DNA from: CAYWMY01 sp046352935
Lineage (GTDB): Bacteria; Pseudomonadota; Gammaproteobacteria; Steroidobacterales; Steroidobacteraceae
Assembly: GCA_046352935.1 (NCBI GenBank)
Contig: JAXMGR010000008.1
Coordinates: 1 to 64,000, forward strand
Direction of reading: 5' to 3'
DNA: 64,000 nt
In this document: positions 25,731 through 33,688 of the stretch, piece by piece
Numbering within the stretch: the first letter of the stretch is position 1
Layout of the letters: the number at the start of each line of letters is the position of its first letter
Translations under genes and position numbers: made by a program
Notes under the pieces: generated by a model
Databases searched by the model: none
What the model was told of the DNA's origin: nothing
What the model saw: the letters and a program-made list of their open reading frames with translations, nothing else

Positions 25731-26342
25731 TCAGGACACCTTGCCGGCCAGCGCGCGCGCGAGCTCGACGATCGCGTCCTTCTTTGCCGCGGCATCCGGC
25801 GCCATCAACTCCAGCTCGACGACGTTGCGACCCTTCAGCATCTGCAGCTTCAGGTCCTTGTCGTCACCATAGAGCCATGCGCCATCGCCCGCTTCGACCG
25901 GCTGGTGATCCTCGTGGAAGGACTTGCTCGGCTTGATCTCACCGAAAGCCGCGTCGTCGTGCGCCTTGTGGACGATGACCGTGAACAGCAGCGCGTCCGT
26001 ACCCTCGATGCGAGTGTAGGAGCACTGATAGCTGTCGACGCCCTTGATCAGCGAGCCGCCATCGGCCGCGACACTGCCACCATCGTGCCCCGGCAGTACC
26101 GTGCTCACCTGTTCGGAGGCGAGCAGCGCGCACGGCCCGCGATCATTCTCATCGCCCCGGCCCGCGGCGGTCGTGTTCGTGTCCGCGACCCCGGGAGCCG
26201 ACGCGCCTTCCTTGCTCCCGCACCCGGTCGCCAGCAGTGCCGCGAGCAGCGCAGCCCACAGCGGCGAAGGTTCCGCGCAATGCCTGCGAGGCGTTCCGGG
26301 CACGCCCCCGGATGAAACCGTTCCGATCTTCTTCCTGAACAT
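25731..26342 (-). CDS. Hypothetical lipoprotein
   Basis: The product has 203 residues. After a basic N-terminus and the hydrophobic run WAALLAALLATGC there is a lipobox (LATGC, Cys near residue 41), so the protein should be lipid-anchored. The linker is Ala/Thr/Gly rich. The globular part has two cysteines in GPCALLASEQ and YQCSYTR, the spacing seen in DUF3558-like sensor lipoproteins, with a strand pattern ending in NVVELELMAPDAAA. No enzyme motif is seen. AAGGAGAG is six bases before the ATG. It is encoded after the two SnoaL-like genes in the same direction and may share their transcript. Confidence 0.8.
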   Translation of the reverse strand: MFRKKIGTVSSGGVPGTPRRHCAEPSPLWAALLAALLATGCGSKEGASAPGVADTNTTAAGRGDENDRGPCALLASEQVSTVLPGHDGGSVAADGGSLIKGVDSYQCSYTRIEGTDALLFTVIVHKAHDDAAFGEIKPSKSFHEDHQPVEAGDGAWLYGDDKDLKLQMLKGRNVVELELMAPDAAAKKDAIVELARALAGKVS

Positions 26343-26402
26343 CGTCGTCTCTCCTTCTGTTCGATACCCCGGCCTCGTCGCAGCCTGCGGCGAGGCCGCC
26401 CT

Positions 26403-26915
26403 TCACCCTCTCGCCTGGCCGCTGTCGATCCCCTCGCCCGGTCGAGCGTGCCGCAGGCCGGTCCAGACCCGTTCCGGCCACAGGAAATTGAGCTTGCAGT
26501 ACGCGATCTTCCAGACGCCGTCCACCTTGCGGTAGTCGTCCTCGTACACGGCCAGGTAGAAGAGCGGGTTGTCGTGCCCGCCGCGCGTCTCCATGCCCGT
26601 GTGCGGCTTCTGCCGCGTGAGCAGGTCGAGCAGGTACCAGCGACCGTGCGCGGTCGTGGGACCGGTCAGGCGGATCACCGGATTCGTCGCGACCAGCAGG
26701 TCGTCGAACGGCGCACCCGCGAGCTGCATGAGCGCGAGATGGTTCGTACGTACGGCCTCGCGGCCGACCCACGTGCCGTAGGGACCGACGTCGCACACCG
26801 CGTCCCCGGTGAAGAGGTCCGTGAATGCGTCGATGTCCCGCGCGTCGAAGGTCGCGCAGTACGCGTAGCGCAGATCCCGGATTTCCTCGAGCGCGAGCAG
26901 ATCATCGACGGTCAC
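26403..26915 (-). CDS. SnoaL/NTF2-like protein (paralogue 1)
   Basis: The product is 170 residues from GTG at 26915. It has an NTF2-like cone fold: DLLALEEIRDLRYAYCATFD at the start, DIDAFTDLFTGDAVCDVGPY as helix 2 and strand 1, then VIRLTGPTTAHGRWYLLDLL and VYEDDYRKVDGVWKIAYCKL at the end. This is the SnoaL_4 group, which includes dehydratases and isomerases acting on polycyclic substrates, and many members with no known activity. It is close to the protein encoded next door at 27040-27516, sharing GGHDNPL and EDDYRKVDGVWK. It has a longer tail. Confidence 0.85.
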   Translation of the reverse strand: MTVDDLLALEEIRDLRYAYCATFDARDIDAFTDLFTGDAVCDVGPYGTWVGREAVRTNHLALMQLAGAPFDDLLVATNPVIRLTGPTTAHGRWYLLDLLTRQKPHTGMETRGGHDNPLFYLAVYEDDYRKVDGVWKIAYCKLNFLWPERVWTGLRHARPGEGIDSGQARG

Positions 26916-26953
26916 GACAGCGCCCCCGATGTGCGGTTGTAAGCCACCCCGAA

Positions 26954-26999
26954 CGCTGCCCGCGACCATCGCCGTCGTTCGACGCGGCCGCGGGCAGCG
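26954..26999. terminator. Hairpin between SnoaL-like paralogues
   Basis: CGCTGCCCGCG (26954-26964) and CGCGGGCAGCG (26989-26999) are perfect 11-base arms with a 24-base loop, 40 bases past the stop of the upstream paralogue. No U-run is present. It may tune expression of the second gene. Confidence 0.45.
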
Positions 27000-27039
27000 A
27001 AGCCTTCCCCGTGGGCCGGCTCCCCGGCCAACGCGACTC

Positions 27040-27516
27040 TCAGGTGTGCCGCAGCCCGTTGTACGACCGGCTCGGCCACAGGAAGCTGAGCTTGCAGTAC
27101 GAAACCTTCCAGACCCCGTCGACCTTGCGATAGTCGTCCTCGTAGATGGCGAGCCAGAGCAGGGGATTGTCATGGCCGCCGCGCGTGGCCATCTCGGTCT
27201 CCGGCTTCTGGCGTGTGAGCAGGTCGATCAGGTACCAGCGGCCCCAGGCGGTACCGGGCCCCGTCAGCCGGATCACGGGATTCGTCGCCACGTGCAGCGA
27301 ATCGAAGGGCCCGCCGACCGGCTTGAACGACGCGAGGTAATTGGTGCGGATGGTCGCCTGGCCCTCCCACTTGCCGTAGTCGGGCCCGAAGTCGCACACC
27401 GCGTCCGCAGTGAACAGGTTCATGAGCGCGTCGATGTCCTGGGCATCGTAGGCCGCGCTGTAGCCATAACGCAGGTTCTTGATCTCCTCGATCGCAAGCA
27501 GTTCATCGACGGTCAT
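27040..27516 (-). CDS. SnoaL/NTF2-like protein (paralogue 2)
   Basis: The product has 158 residues. The ATG follows AGGGGGG. The fold is the same as its neighbour: TVDELLAIEEIKNLRYGYSA, DIDALMNLFTADAVCDFGPD, VIRLTGPGTAWGRWYLIDLL, and EDDYRKVDGVWKVSYCKLSF near the C-terminus. Polar residues in the cavity (Tyr, Asp, His of GGHDNPL) are shared with the paralogue and could be catalytic (inference). A 15-base palindrome lies 49 bases upstream of the start (27566-27580). The receptor gene at 27952 is divergent. Confidence 0.9.
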   Translation of the reverse strand: MTVDELLAIEEIKNLRYGYSAAYDAQDIDALMNLFTADAVCDFGPDYGKWEGQATIRTNYLASFKPVGGPFDSLHVATNPVIRLTGPGTAWGRWYLIDLLTRQKPETEMATRGGHDNPLLWLAIYEDDYRKVDGVWKVSYCKLSFLWPSRSYNGLRHT

Positions 27517-27951
27517 GTTCCCCCCTGAGGTTGTTGATGGATCGAAGTCGACAACGATTCCGAGCGGCGATCATATCGCCTGCGATACGCCCGGCACGCA
27601 CCAGCGAAGCCAGCGACCCGGGCTCCACGCCGACGGGAGCGGCACCCATTCGGTCTCCTTCGAGGAACCCGCCCGTCCCGTGGACCCTGGGTGTTGCGCG
27701 CCGCCGACAGACGACGAATGGATGCTGGGACACGATTCCGCCGCTTTTCAGGCAAGTCTGGACCCGGTTGAAATGGCATTGAGCCCGCGTTGTCGCTATA
27801 TTGCGCCACCAGAATCCACCAGCCGGGACGCGGGACCACCCGGCCGCTGAGTCAACCCGATGCTCGAGGCCCTTCCGCCGCATCCTGAACCTGCGGCCGG
27901 TGGCCCCTGCATCCCGATCGAGTCCACAAGCCCTGATGGGAGGAGTGAGTA
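27517..27951. other. Divergent intergenic region (435 bases)
   Basis: This gap separates the SnoaL-like operon (minus) from the TonB receptor gene (plus). I see no open frame with a ribosome site. On the minus side is the palindrome at 27566-27580. On the plus side a TATATT hexamer lies at 27797-27802 in an extended context, 155 bases before the receptor ATG, but there is no good -35. Confidence 0.5.
27566..27580 (-). promoter_or_regulatory. Palindrome overlapping a -10-like element
   Basis: GGCGATCATATCGCC has perfect 6-base arms with a 3-base centre. Read on the minus strand it contains TATGAT (27570-27575), 54 bases before the SnoaL-like start. That arrangement would let a dimeric repressor block the promoter. 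No convincing -35 is seen. Confidence 0.35.
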
Positions 27952-30186
27952 ATGTCCGTCAAGACAATTGGAACCTGTGTCTCCGCGATACTGGCCCTGT
28001 CGGCCGCCGCTGCAGTCGCACAGGCGCAGGAAGGGGCCGCGGGTGAGCCCGCCCGCCTGGAAGAGGTCATCGTCACCGCGCAGAAGCGCGCAGAAAACCT
28101 GCAGACGGTGCCGATCTCGGTGAGCGCCGTGACCGGCGACGCGATCGCCACACAGCAGATCCTCAACATCTCGTCGCTTGCCAACTCGATCCCGAACGTG
28201 CAGATCAACCGCTGGGCGAACTCGCCCGATTCGGCGATCTTCACCATCCGCGGCATCGGCGTGAACGACTCCGATCCCTACGTCGGCACGACGGTGTCGG
28301 TGGTCGTCGACGGCGTGCCGGTCGGCGTGAACACCGCGGCGCTGATGTCGCTGTTCGACATCGACCGCGTCGAGATCCTGCGCGGCCCGCAGGGCACGCT
28401 GTTCGGCGCGAACACCACCGGCGGCGTGGTCAACGTCGTCACCAAGCAGCCCACCGGCGAACTCGGCGGTGAGGCCGAGGTCACGGTCGGCAACTACGGC
28501 CGCCTGAACGCGAACGCGATCTACAACTTCCCGATCACCGACAGCCTCGCCGGCAAGATCAGCGTCCTGCACCAGGGGCACGACGGCTTCTTCCGCAATT
28601 TCGACACGGCCAAGGGTGAAGGCGGACGTCTCGGCAAGACCGACATCACCGTGCTGCGCGGCTACCTGAAGTACACGGCCGACAGCTATGACGCAACGCT
28701 GGTCACCGAGTTCGCCCGCAGCCGCAACGGCTCGCAGACCGCCCTCAGCCGCTGCGCCGCCCCCTGCGCGACGTTCGTGCCCGGCGAGTCGGACCAGCCC
28801 CTGAACTTCCGGCGCGGCTGGTCTCAGGACCAGCCCGACCAGAACAACAAGGACGCCTACGCGGCCACGCTGACGCAGAACTTCGACACGGCCTTCGGCG
28901 ACGTGGTCTCGATCAGCAGCTACCGCGAGTACAACCAGGACCTGTTCAGCGACGACGACGGCACGACGAAGGTCCTGCTGCAGACGAACCGCCAGTCGGC
29001 GCAGAAGCAGTACTCGCAGGAACTGCGCGCGACCATCGACATCAATGACCAGGCTCAGCTGGTCATCGGCGCCTTCGGCTTCCGTCAGCGATACTTCACC
29101 CGCCAGAACACCAAGCTCGACGGCTTCCTGGTCGGCCTCGGCCAGCCGCAGCTGCAGTCGCAGACGAACTGGTCGATCTCGGGATTCACCCAGCTGTACT
29201 ACAAGCTGACCGACCAGCTGCGCCTGCAGGCCGGCCTGCGCTACCAGCACGAGAAGACCAGGGCCCTGGCAACGACCGGTTCGACGCTGAGCTCGAGCCC
29301 CGGCGTCGTCTACTCGAACTTCACGGACCGCAACTTCATCCCGGGCTCGTACGTGGAAGCGCGCGGAACGAAGTCCTGGAACAAGCCGGCCTGGAAGCTG
29401 GGCCTGGACTACCAGATCACCGACAGCTCCATGGTCTACGGCACCTACAGCCGTGGATTCAAGTCCGGCGGCTTCGCGGGCCGCATCACGTTCATCGAGG
29501 ACATCGGGCCGTTCAACCCTGAGAAGGTCGATTCCTTCGAAGTCGGCGTGAAGACCGATCTGCTCGACGGGCGCATGCGCGTCAACGGTGACGTGTTCTA
29601 CAACATCTACAAGAACATGCAGGTGACGCAGAACATCACCTACCTCGACGGCCGCAACAGCTCGAGCATCGTCAACGCCGGCAAGGCCAAGACCAAGGGC
29701 GCCGAGCTCGAGATCACCGCCCTGCCGATCGAGGGCGTGACGCTGTCGCTGAACGGCGCCTACCTGGACGCCACCTACGACAAGTACGACTCTTTCGTGC
29801 TCGACACGGCGACCAATACGCTGAAGCCGATCAGCTTCGCGGGCAAGGACCTGCAGAACGCTCCGAAGTGGAGCGGTGGCGCCAGCCTGAGCTGGACCTT
29901 CCCGCTCGGCGCCGGCAATGCCAACCTGTTCCTGCAGGACAACTACACGGGCTCCAAGTTCACGTACTACGATGATGCCCCGCAGAACAAGGTGGGCTCC
30001 ATCAACCTCGTGAACGCGAGCCTGAAGTGGACGCCGGAGAGCGAGCGCTGGTCGGCTTCCGTGTACGCGCGCAACCTGTTCGACAAGACGTACTCGGACT
30101 ACAAGCTGTACCTGCCGGGCACCCTGTACTTCTTCGGCATGGGTAACCCGCGCGAAGTGGGCGTGACCTTCAACTTCAACTGGTAA
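27952..30186 (+). CDS. TonB-dependent outer membrane receptor
   Basis: The product has 744 residues. The ATG follows GGGAGGAG. The signal peptide (MSVKTIGTCVSAILALSAAA, cleaved near AQAQ) is followed by LEEVIVTAQKRAEN. A plug has VPISVSAVTGDAI and VEILRGPQGTLFGANTTGGVVNVVT. The barrel ends GVTFNFNW with a terminal aromatic. The plug pattern is the common one for receptors in sphingomonads and gammaproteobacteria living on terpenoids, steroids or aromatics, so an organic ligand is as likely as a siderophore. It is transcribed alone and closed by a strong terminator at 30209. Confidence 0.95.
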   Translation: MSVKTIGTCVSAILALSAAAAVAQAQEGAAGEPARLEEVIVTAQKRAENLQTVPISVSAVTGDAIATQQILNISSLANSIPNVQINRWANSPDSAIFTIRGIGVNDSDPYVGTTVSVVVDGVPVGVNTAALMSLFDIDRVEILRGPQGTLFGANTTGGVVNVVTKQPTGELGGEAEVTVGNYGRLNANAIYNFPITDSLAGKISVLHQGHDGFFRNFDTAKGEGGRLGKTDITVLRGYLKYTADSYDATLVTEFARSRNGSQTALSRCAAPCATFVPGESDQPLNFRRGWSQDQPDQNNKDAYAATLTQNFDTAFGDVVSISSYREYNQDLFSDDDGTTKVLLQTNRQSAQKQYSQELRATIDINDQAQLVIGAFGFRQRYFTRQNTKLDGFLVGLGQPQLQSQTNWSISGFTQLYYKLTDQLRLQAGLRYQHEKTRALATTGSTLSSSPGVVYSNFTDRNFIPGSYVEARGTKSWNKPAWKLGLDYQITDSSMVYGTYSRGFKSGGFAGRITFIEDIGPFNPEKVDSFEVGVKTDLLDGRMRVNGDVFYNIYKNMQVTQNITYLDGRNSSSIVNAGKAKTKGAELEITALPIEGVTLSLNGAYLDATYDKYDSFVLDTATNTLKPISFAGKDLQNAPKWSGGASLSWTFPLGAGNANLFLQDNYTGSKFTYYDDAPQNKVGSINLVNASLKWTPESERWSASVYARNLFDKTYSDYKLYLPGTLYFFGMGNPREVGVTFNFNW

Positions 30187-30208
30187 CTGCCGGACCGGTA
30201 CGGACCGG

Positions 30209-30245
30209 AACGCCGTGCGGGGCAACCCGCACGGCGTTTTTCTTT
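30209..30245 (+). terminator. Rho-independent terminator of TonB receptor gene
   Basis: Perfect 13-base arms AACGCCGTGCGGG (30209-30221) and CCCGCACGGCGTT (30226-30238) enclose a GCAA loop and are followed by TTTCTTT. The stem starts 22 bases after the stop codon. It is one of only two hairpins in the window with a real U-run. Confidence 0.9.
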
Positions 30246-30354
30246 GGCAGTCAGACCGGCCGATGACGACGAGCCGGGTGTCGCCGCATCGTCCGCAGCC
30301 CGGATTTCTCCGCCGCGCACCCCGGCGACGATCGCAGCGCTGCGCGGTATCGTC

Positions 30355-31173
30355 TCAGGCCCCCTGGCTGCCACCGCCGAAAATGGCCGCGAAGTCCGGC
30401 ATCGGCGCCTTCACGCGCGCACCGCCGTCCACCTGCACGAGCGCACCACTCATGTTGGCCGAGGCGTCGGAGGCGAGGAACTGCGCGACATTGGCGATGT
30501 CGGCCGCCGTGCCGACGCGCGTGAGCAGACCCGCGCGCATCGCCGGGCCCGCGACGGGATGGTTCAGCAGGAAGTCGATCGTGGGCCCACCGGAGATCGT
30601 GCCCGCGATGATTGCGTTGCAGCGGATGTTCGCGCCCGCATATTCGACCGCGATCTGCAGTGTCAGCGCGTTCATGGCGCCCTTCGTCATCGTGTAGGCC
30701 GGCATGCCGGCGAAGCCCTGCGTCGTGACACCCGAGGAGATGTTCACGATCGAGCCGCCGCCGGATGTCTTCATGTGCGGGATGGCGTATTTGAGCGTCC
30801 AGAAGAGCCCGTAGATGCCGATGTCGGCGAACTTGCGGAAATTCTCGGTGGGCAGGTCGGCGATCGCGCGGTCGGTGCCGCCCGTCAGCTCGTCCATCGG
30901 CGCCGCGCAGTTGACCAGCACGTGCAGGCCGCCGAACTCGCTCACCGGCACGCGCGCCATGGCCTCGACGTCCGATTCCGTCGTCAGGTCCGCACGCGCG
31001 AAAGCAGCGCGACCACCCGCACGCCGGATCTCGTCGACGACGGCCGCGCCGCGCTCGGCAGAACGCCCGGTCACGACCACCGCCGCGCCCGCCGCAGCGA
31101 ACTGCCGCGCCATCTGTGCCCCCGCGCCCTGCGTCGAGCCCGTGATCAGCGCCACCTTGCCATCGAGTTTCAT
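30355..31173 (-). CDS. Short-chain dehydrogenase/reductase (SDR)
   Basis: The product is 272 residues from the ATG at 31173, preceded by AGGGGGAA. The cofactor motif TGSTQGAG lies at 11-18, the structural NCAAP in place of NNAG near 89, Ser in VNISSGV and the catalytic YTMTK. The C-terminal extension ARVKAPMPDFAAIFGGG is unusual. The gene lies 20 bases after the acyl-CoA dehydrogenase at 31194-32429 and ends the three-gene run that begins at 33568. That context suggests oxidation of a hydroxyacyl-CoA or a related alcohol. Confidence 0.92.
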   Translation of the reverse strand: MKLDGKVALITGSTQGAGAQMARQFAAAGAAVVVTGRSAERGAAVVDEIRRAGGRAAFARADLTTESDVEAMARVPVSEFGGLHVLVNCAAPMDELTGGTDRAIADLPTENFRKFADIGIYGLFWTLKYAIPHMKTSGGGSIVNISSGVTTQGFAGMPAYTMTKGAMNALTLQIAVEYAGANIRCNAIIAGTISGGPTIDFLLNHPVAGPAMRAGLLTRVGTAADIANVAQFLASDASANMSGALVQVDGGARVKAPMPDFAAIFGGGSQGA

Positions 31174-31193
31174 GTGTTCCCCCTGTTTGCCGG

Positions 31194-32429
31194 TCACCCG
31201 TCGATCGCGTCGAACGGCCGGTCCTTGTCGACGCGCGGCTCGCCCGGCAGGCCGAGCACGCGCTCGGCGACGATGTTGCGCAGGATCTCGCTCGTGCCGC
31301 CCTCGATGCGCGTCGCGGGTGCGCGCAGCAGCAGGCGCTGCAGGCGCGCGCGATCCGGTGCGAGATCCGGATCCGTGACGATGCCGGCCGGCCCCATGAG
31401 GTCCAGCGCGAATTCGGCCATGGCCTGCATGTCGGTGCTGATCACGAGCTTGCTGACCGAACTCTCGGGACCGGGACGTTCGCCGCGCGAGAGCGCCGAC
31501 AGCGCGCGATAGCCCGTGTACCGCACGCCGCTCGCGCGTGCGGCCCAGTGCGCGAGGCGCGCGCGGACCGCGGGATCGTCGATGGCGCGGCCACGCTCGG
31601 TGTGGACGCGCTGGCACAGCTCCAGCAGCTCCGGAAAGCCGCCGCCCATGCGCAGACCGAGGTCGAGGCGCTCGCCCATGAGCGTGGTCAGTGCGACGTC
31701 CCAGCCGCGGTTGACCTCGCCCAGGCGCGAGGCATCGTCGATGCGCACGTCGTCGAGCGAGATCTCGTTGAAGCCCGAGGCGCCGTTGGCCTGCCGGATG
31801 GGACGCACGGCGACGCCCGGCAGGCGCAGGTCGACGATGAACATCGTGAGCCCGCGATGTTTCGGCAGCGATGGATCGGTGCGTGCGAGCAGGATGCCGA
31901 AGTCGGCGACGTGCGCGAGCGAGGTCCACACCTTGCGGCCGCTGATGCGCCAGCCGTCACCGTCGCGCACGGCGCGTGTGCGCAGGCCGGCGAGATCGGA
32001 ACCGGCCGCCGGCTCCGAGAACATCTGGCACCAGATCTCCTCGCCGCTCCGGAGCGGGGGCAGGTAGCGGCGCTTCTGAGCCTCGCTGCCCCAGCGGAGG
32101 ATGGCGGGCGCGGCCATGCCGAAGCCGACCCGGAACATCACCGCGAGGACGGCGTAGACGCCCTCCTCCTGCTTCCAGATGGCGGCCTCGATGGCGCTCG
32201 CACCGCGACCACCGTGTTCCTTCGGCCAGTCGATGCAGGCCCAGCCCGCCTCGACCTTGCGCCGTTGCCAGTCGCGCGAGACACGCAGCAGTTCGGGTTC
32301 CTCCAGTGGCAGCGAGCCGAAGGTCGCCGCGGCGAAACGTGCTGCATACTCGTGTGGCGCGTTCGCGGCGATCCAGGCGCGGGCCTGCTCCCGGAACGCG
32401 CACTCGGCAGGCGTGTCGTCGAGGTTCAT
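31194..32429 (-). CDS. Acyl-CoA dehydrogenase
   Basis: The product has 411 residues. The FAD and substrate motifs of the family are present: WCQMFSEPAAGSDLAGLRTR (about residues 135-155), GRKVWTSLAHVADFGILLAR, and the C-terminal segment RIEGGTSEILRNIVAERVLG. It introduces a C2-C3 double bond in an acyl-CoA. The ATG overlaps the stop of the upstream paralogue by four bases (ATGA). Pairs of this kind in steroid and cholate degraders form alpha2beta2 heterotetramers (FadE-type), so the two proteins may assemble (inference). The usual catalytic Glu cannot be assigned with confidence. Confidence 0.93.
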   Translation of the reverse strand: MNLDDTPAECAFREQARAWIAANAPHEYAARFAAATFGSLPLEEPELLRVSRDWQRRKVEAGWACIDWPKEHGGRGASAIEAAIWKQEEGVYAVLAVMFRVGFGMAAPAILRWGSEAQKRRYLPPLRSGEEIWCQMFSEPAAGSDLAGLRTRAVRDGDGWRISGRKVWTSLAHVADFGILLARTDPSLPKHRGLTMFIVDLRLPGVAVRPIRQANGASGFNEISLDDVRIDDASRLGEVNRGWDVALTTLMGERLDLGLRMGGGFPELLELCQRVHTERGRAIDDPAVRARLAHWAARASGVRYTGYRALSALSRGERPGPESSVSKLVISTDMQAMAEFALDLMGPAGIVTDPDLAPDRARLQRLLLRAPATRIEGGTSEILRNIVAERVLGLPGEPRVDKDRPFDAIDG

Positions 32430-33568
32430 GCGCGCACACCCCCATTGCCGGCGCCAGCGACGAGCGCATCGACGAGCCGCTGTTCCCAGTGGGCCATGCC
32501 ACCCAGTGCCACGGCGAGCAGGTTCGCGCGGCGGTAGTAGAGATGGCAGTCCATGTCCCAGGTGAACCCCATGCCCCCATGCACCTGGATGCCGTCGCGC
32601 GCGCAGCGCAGGAAGGCCTCCGTCGCGCTGACACGCGCGCTGGCCGCGGCGAGCGGCAGTTGCGCCGAGGAGGCCTCCAGCGTCCAGGCACCGAAATACG
32701 CGTTCGATCGCGCGAGCGTCGTGCTCACGTACATCTCGGCCAGCACGTGCTTGATGGACTGGAACGAACCGATCGGCCGACCGAACGCACGCCGTTCGAG
32801 CGCATGGTCGCGCGCCATCTCCAGCGCACGCTCCGCACCACCCAGCTGTTCGAACGCGGTCAGCACGGCGGCCCGATCCAGCACCCGCCGGACGATCGAC
32901 CACCCATCGTCTTCACAGGCGAGCGGTTCGGCGACGACTGAATGGAACTCGATGCGCGCATGCCCGCGCAGCGGGTCGATGGTCTCGACCGGTGTGCGCA
33001 CGACACCTGTGGACGCGAGATCGACGAGGTACAGTCCGATGCCGTCCGGACCGTGCACGGCCGGTTCCCGCGCCGCGACCACGGCGAAATCCGCGATCTC
33101 ACCGTCGGGCACCGGCAGCTTCGCGCCGCACAGACGGCCGCCATCGATCGTCGCGAGGACGCCCGCCGGCGCGAACGGCCCCGCGCCCTCCGCGAACGCG
33201 AAGGTCCCGATCAGACGGCCGGACGCGAGACCGGGCAGGAAACGCGACTTCTGCGTGTCGCTGCCGGCCGCGAGCAGGAATCCGGCGGCGAGATGGATGG
33301 AGGACGACACGGGGACCGGTGCGAGGCTGCGCCCGAGTTCCTCGGCCACCGCGCATTGATCCAGATCGCCGGCGCCGCCGCCGCCCCATTGCTCCGGGAT
33401 CGCGAGGGCCGTGATGCCCAGGTCGGCGACCTCCCACCAGAGTTCGCGATCGATCTTCCCGGGCCCGTCGACGACGGCGCGCAGGCGCTCACGGCCGCAG
33501 CGCGCGGCGAAGAAACGCCGCGTCTCGGTCTGCAACGACTTCTGTTCACTGGAGAGATCGAAGTCCAT
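32426..33568 (-). CDS. Acyl-CoA dehydrogenase (likely partner subunit)
   Basis: The product is 380 residues from the ATG at 33568 (MDFDLSSEQKSLQTETRRFF). It has the N-terminal helical domain, then ITALAIPEQWGGGGAGDLDQ. The middle domain is poor in the usual FAD-binding sequence: where other members have an SEPxAGSD-like loop it reads FAEGAGPFAPAG. The C-terminal domain has ALERRAFGRPIGSFQSIKHV and QVHGGMGFTWDMDCHLYYRR. These are signs of the half-site subunit of a heteromeric acyl-CoA dehydrogenase. The four-base overlap with the next gene supports obligate co-expression. Confidence 0.92.
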   Translation of the reverse strand: MDFDLSSEQKSLQTETRRFFAARCGRERLRAVVDGPGKIDRELWWEVADLGITALAIPEQWGGGGAGDLDQCAVAEELGRSLAPVPVSSSIHLAAGFLLAAGSDTQKSRFLPGLASGRLIGTFAFAEGAGPFAPAGVLATIDGGRLCGAKLPVPDGEIADFAVVAAREPAVHGPDGIGLYLVDLASTGVVRTPVETIDPLRGHARIEFHSVVAEPLACEDDGWSIVRRVLDRAAVLTAFEQLGGAERALEMARDHALERRAFGRPIGSFQSIKHVLAEMYVSTTLARSNAYFGAWTLEASSAQLPLAAASARVSATEAFLRCARDGIQVHGGMGFTWDMDCHLYYRRANLLAVALGGMAHWEQRLVDALVAGAGNGGVRA

Positions 33569-33646
33569 GGTGCCGATGGACCGCCGCTGCGTTCTGGCCC
33601 GACCAGCGGACCTGCCGGCGCGCGCCGCCGCAGGCCCGCCCGGAAT

Positions 33647-33677
33647 CCGGCGCGGCGCCACCTGTGCGCCGCGCCGG
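33647..33677. terminator. Perfect 12-bp hairpin after PQQ dehydrogenase gene
   Basis: CCGGCGCGGCGC (33647-33658) and GCGCCGCGCCGG (33666-33677) pair fully around CACCTGT, 12 bases past the stop codon of the minus-strand PQQ gene and before the acyl-CoA dehydrogenase gene. There is no U-run. It probably separates two transcripts. Confidence 0.55.
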
Positions 33678-33688
33678 GCTCCAGCACG

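Noticed and set aside
27796..30225. Minus-strand open frame of 809 codons
   Set aside because: It is antisense to the TonB receptor gene at 27952-30186, whose start, plug motifs and terminator are clear.
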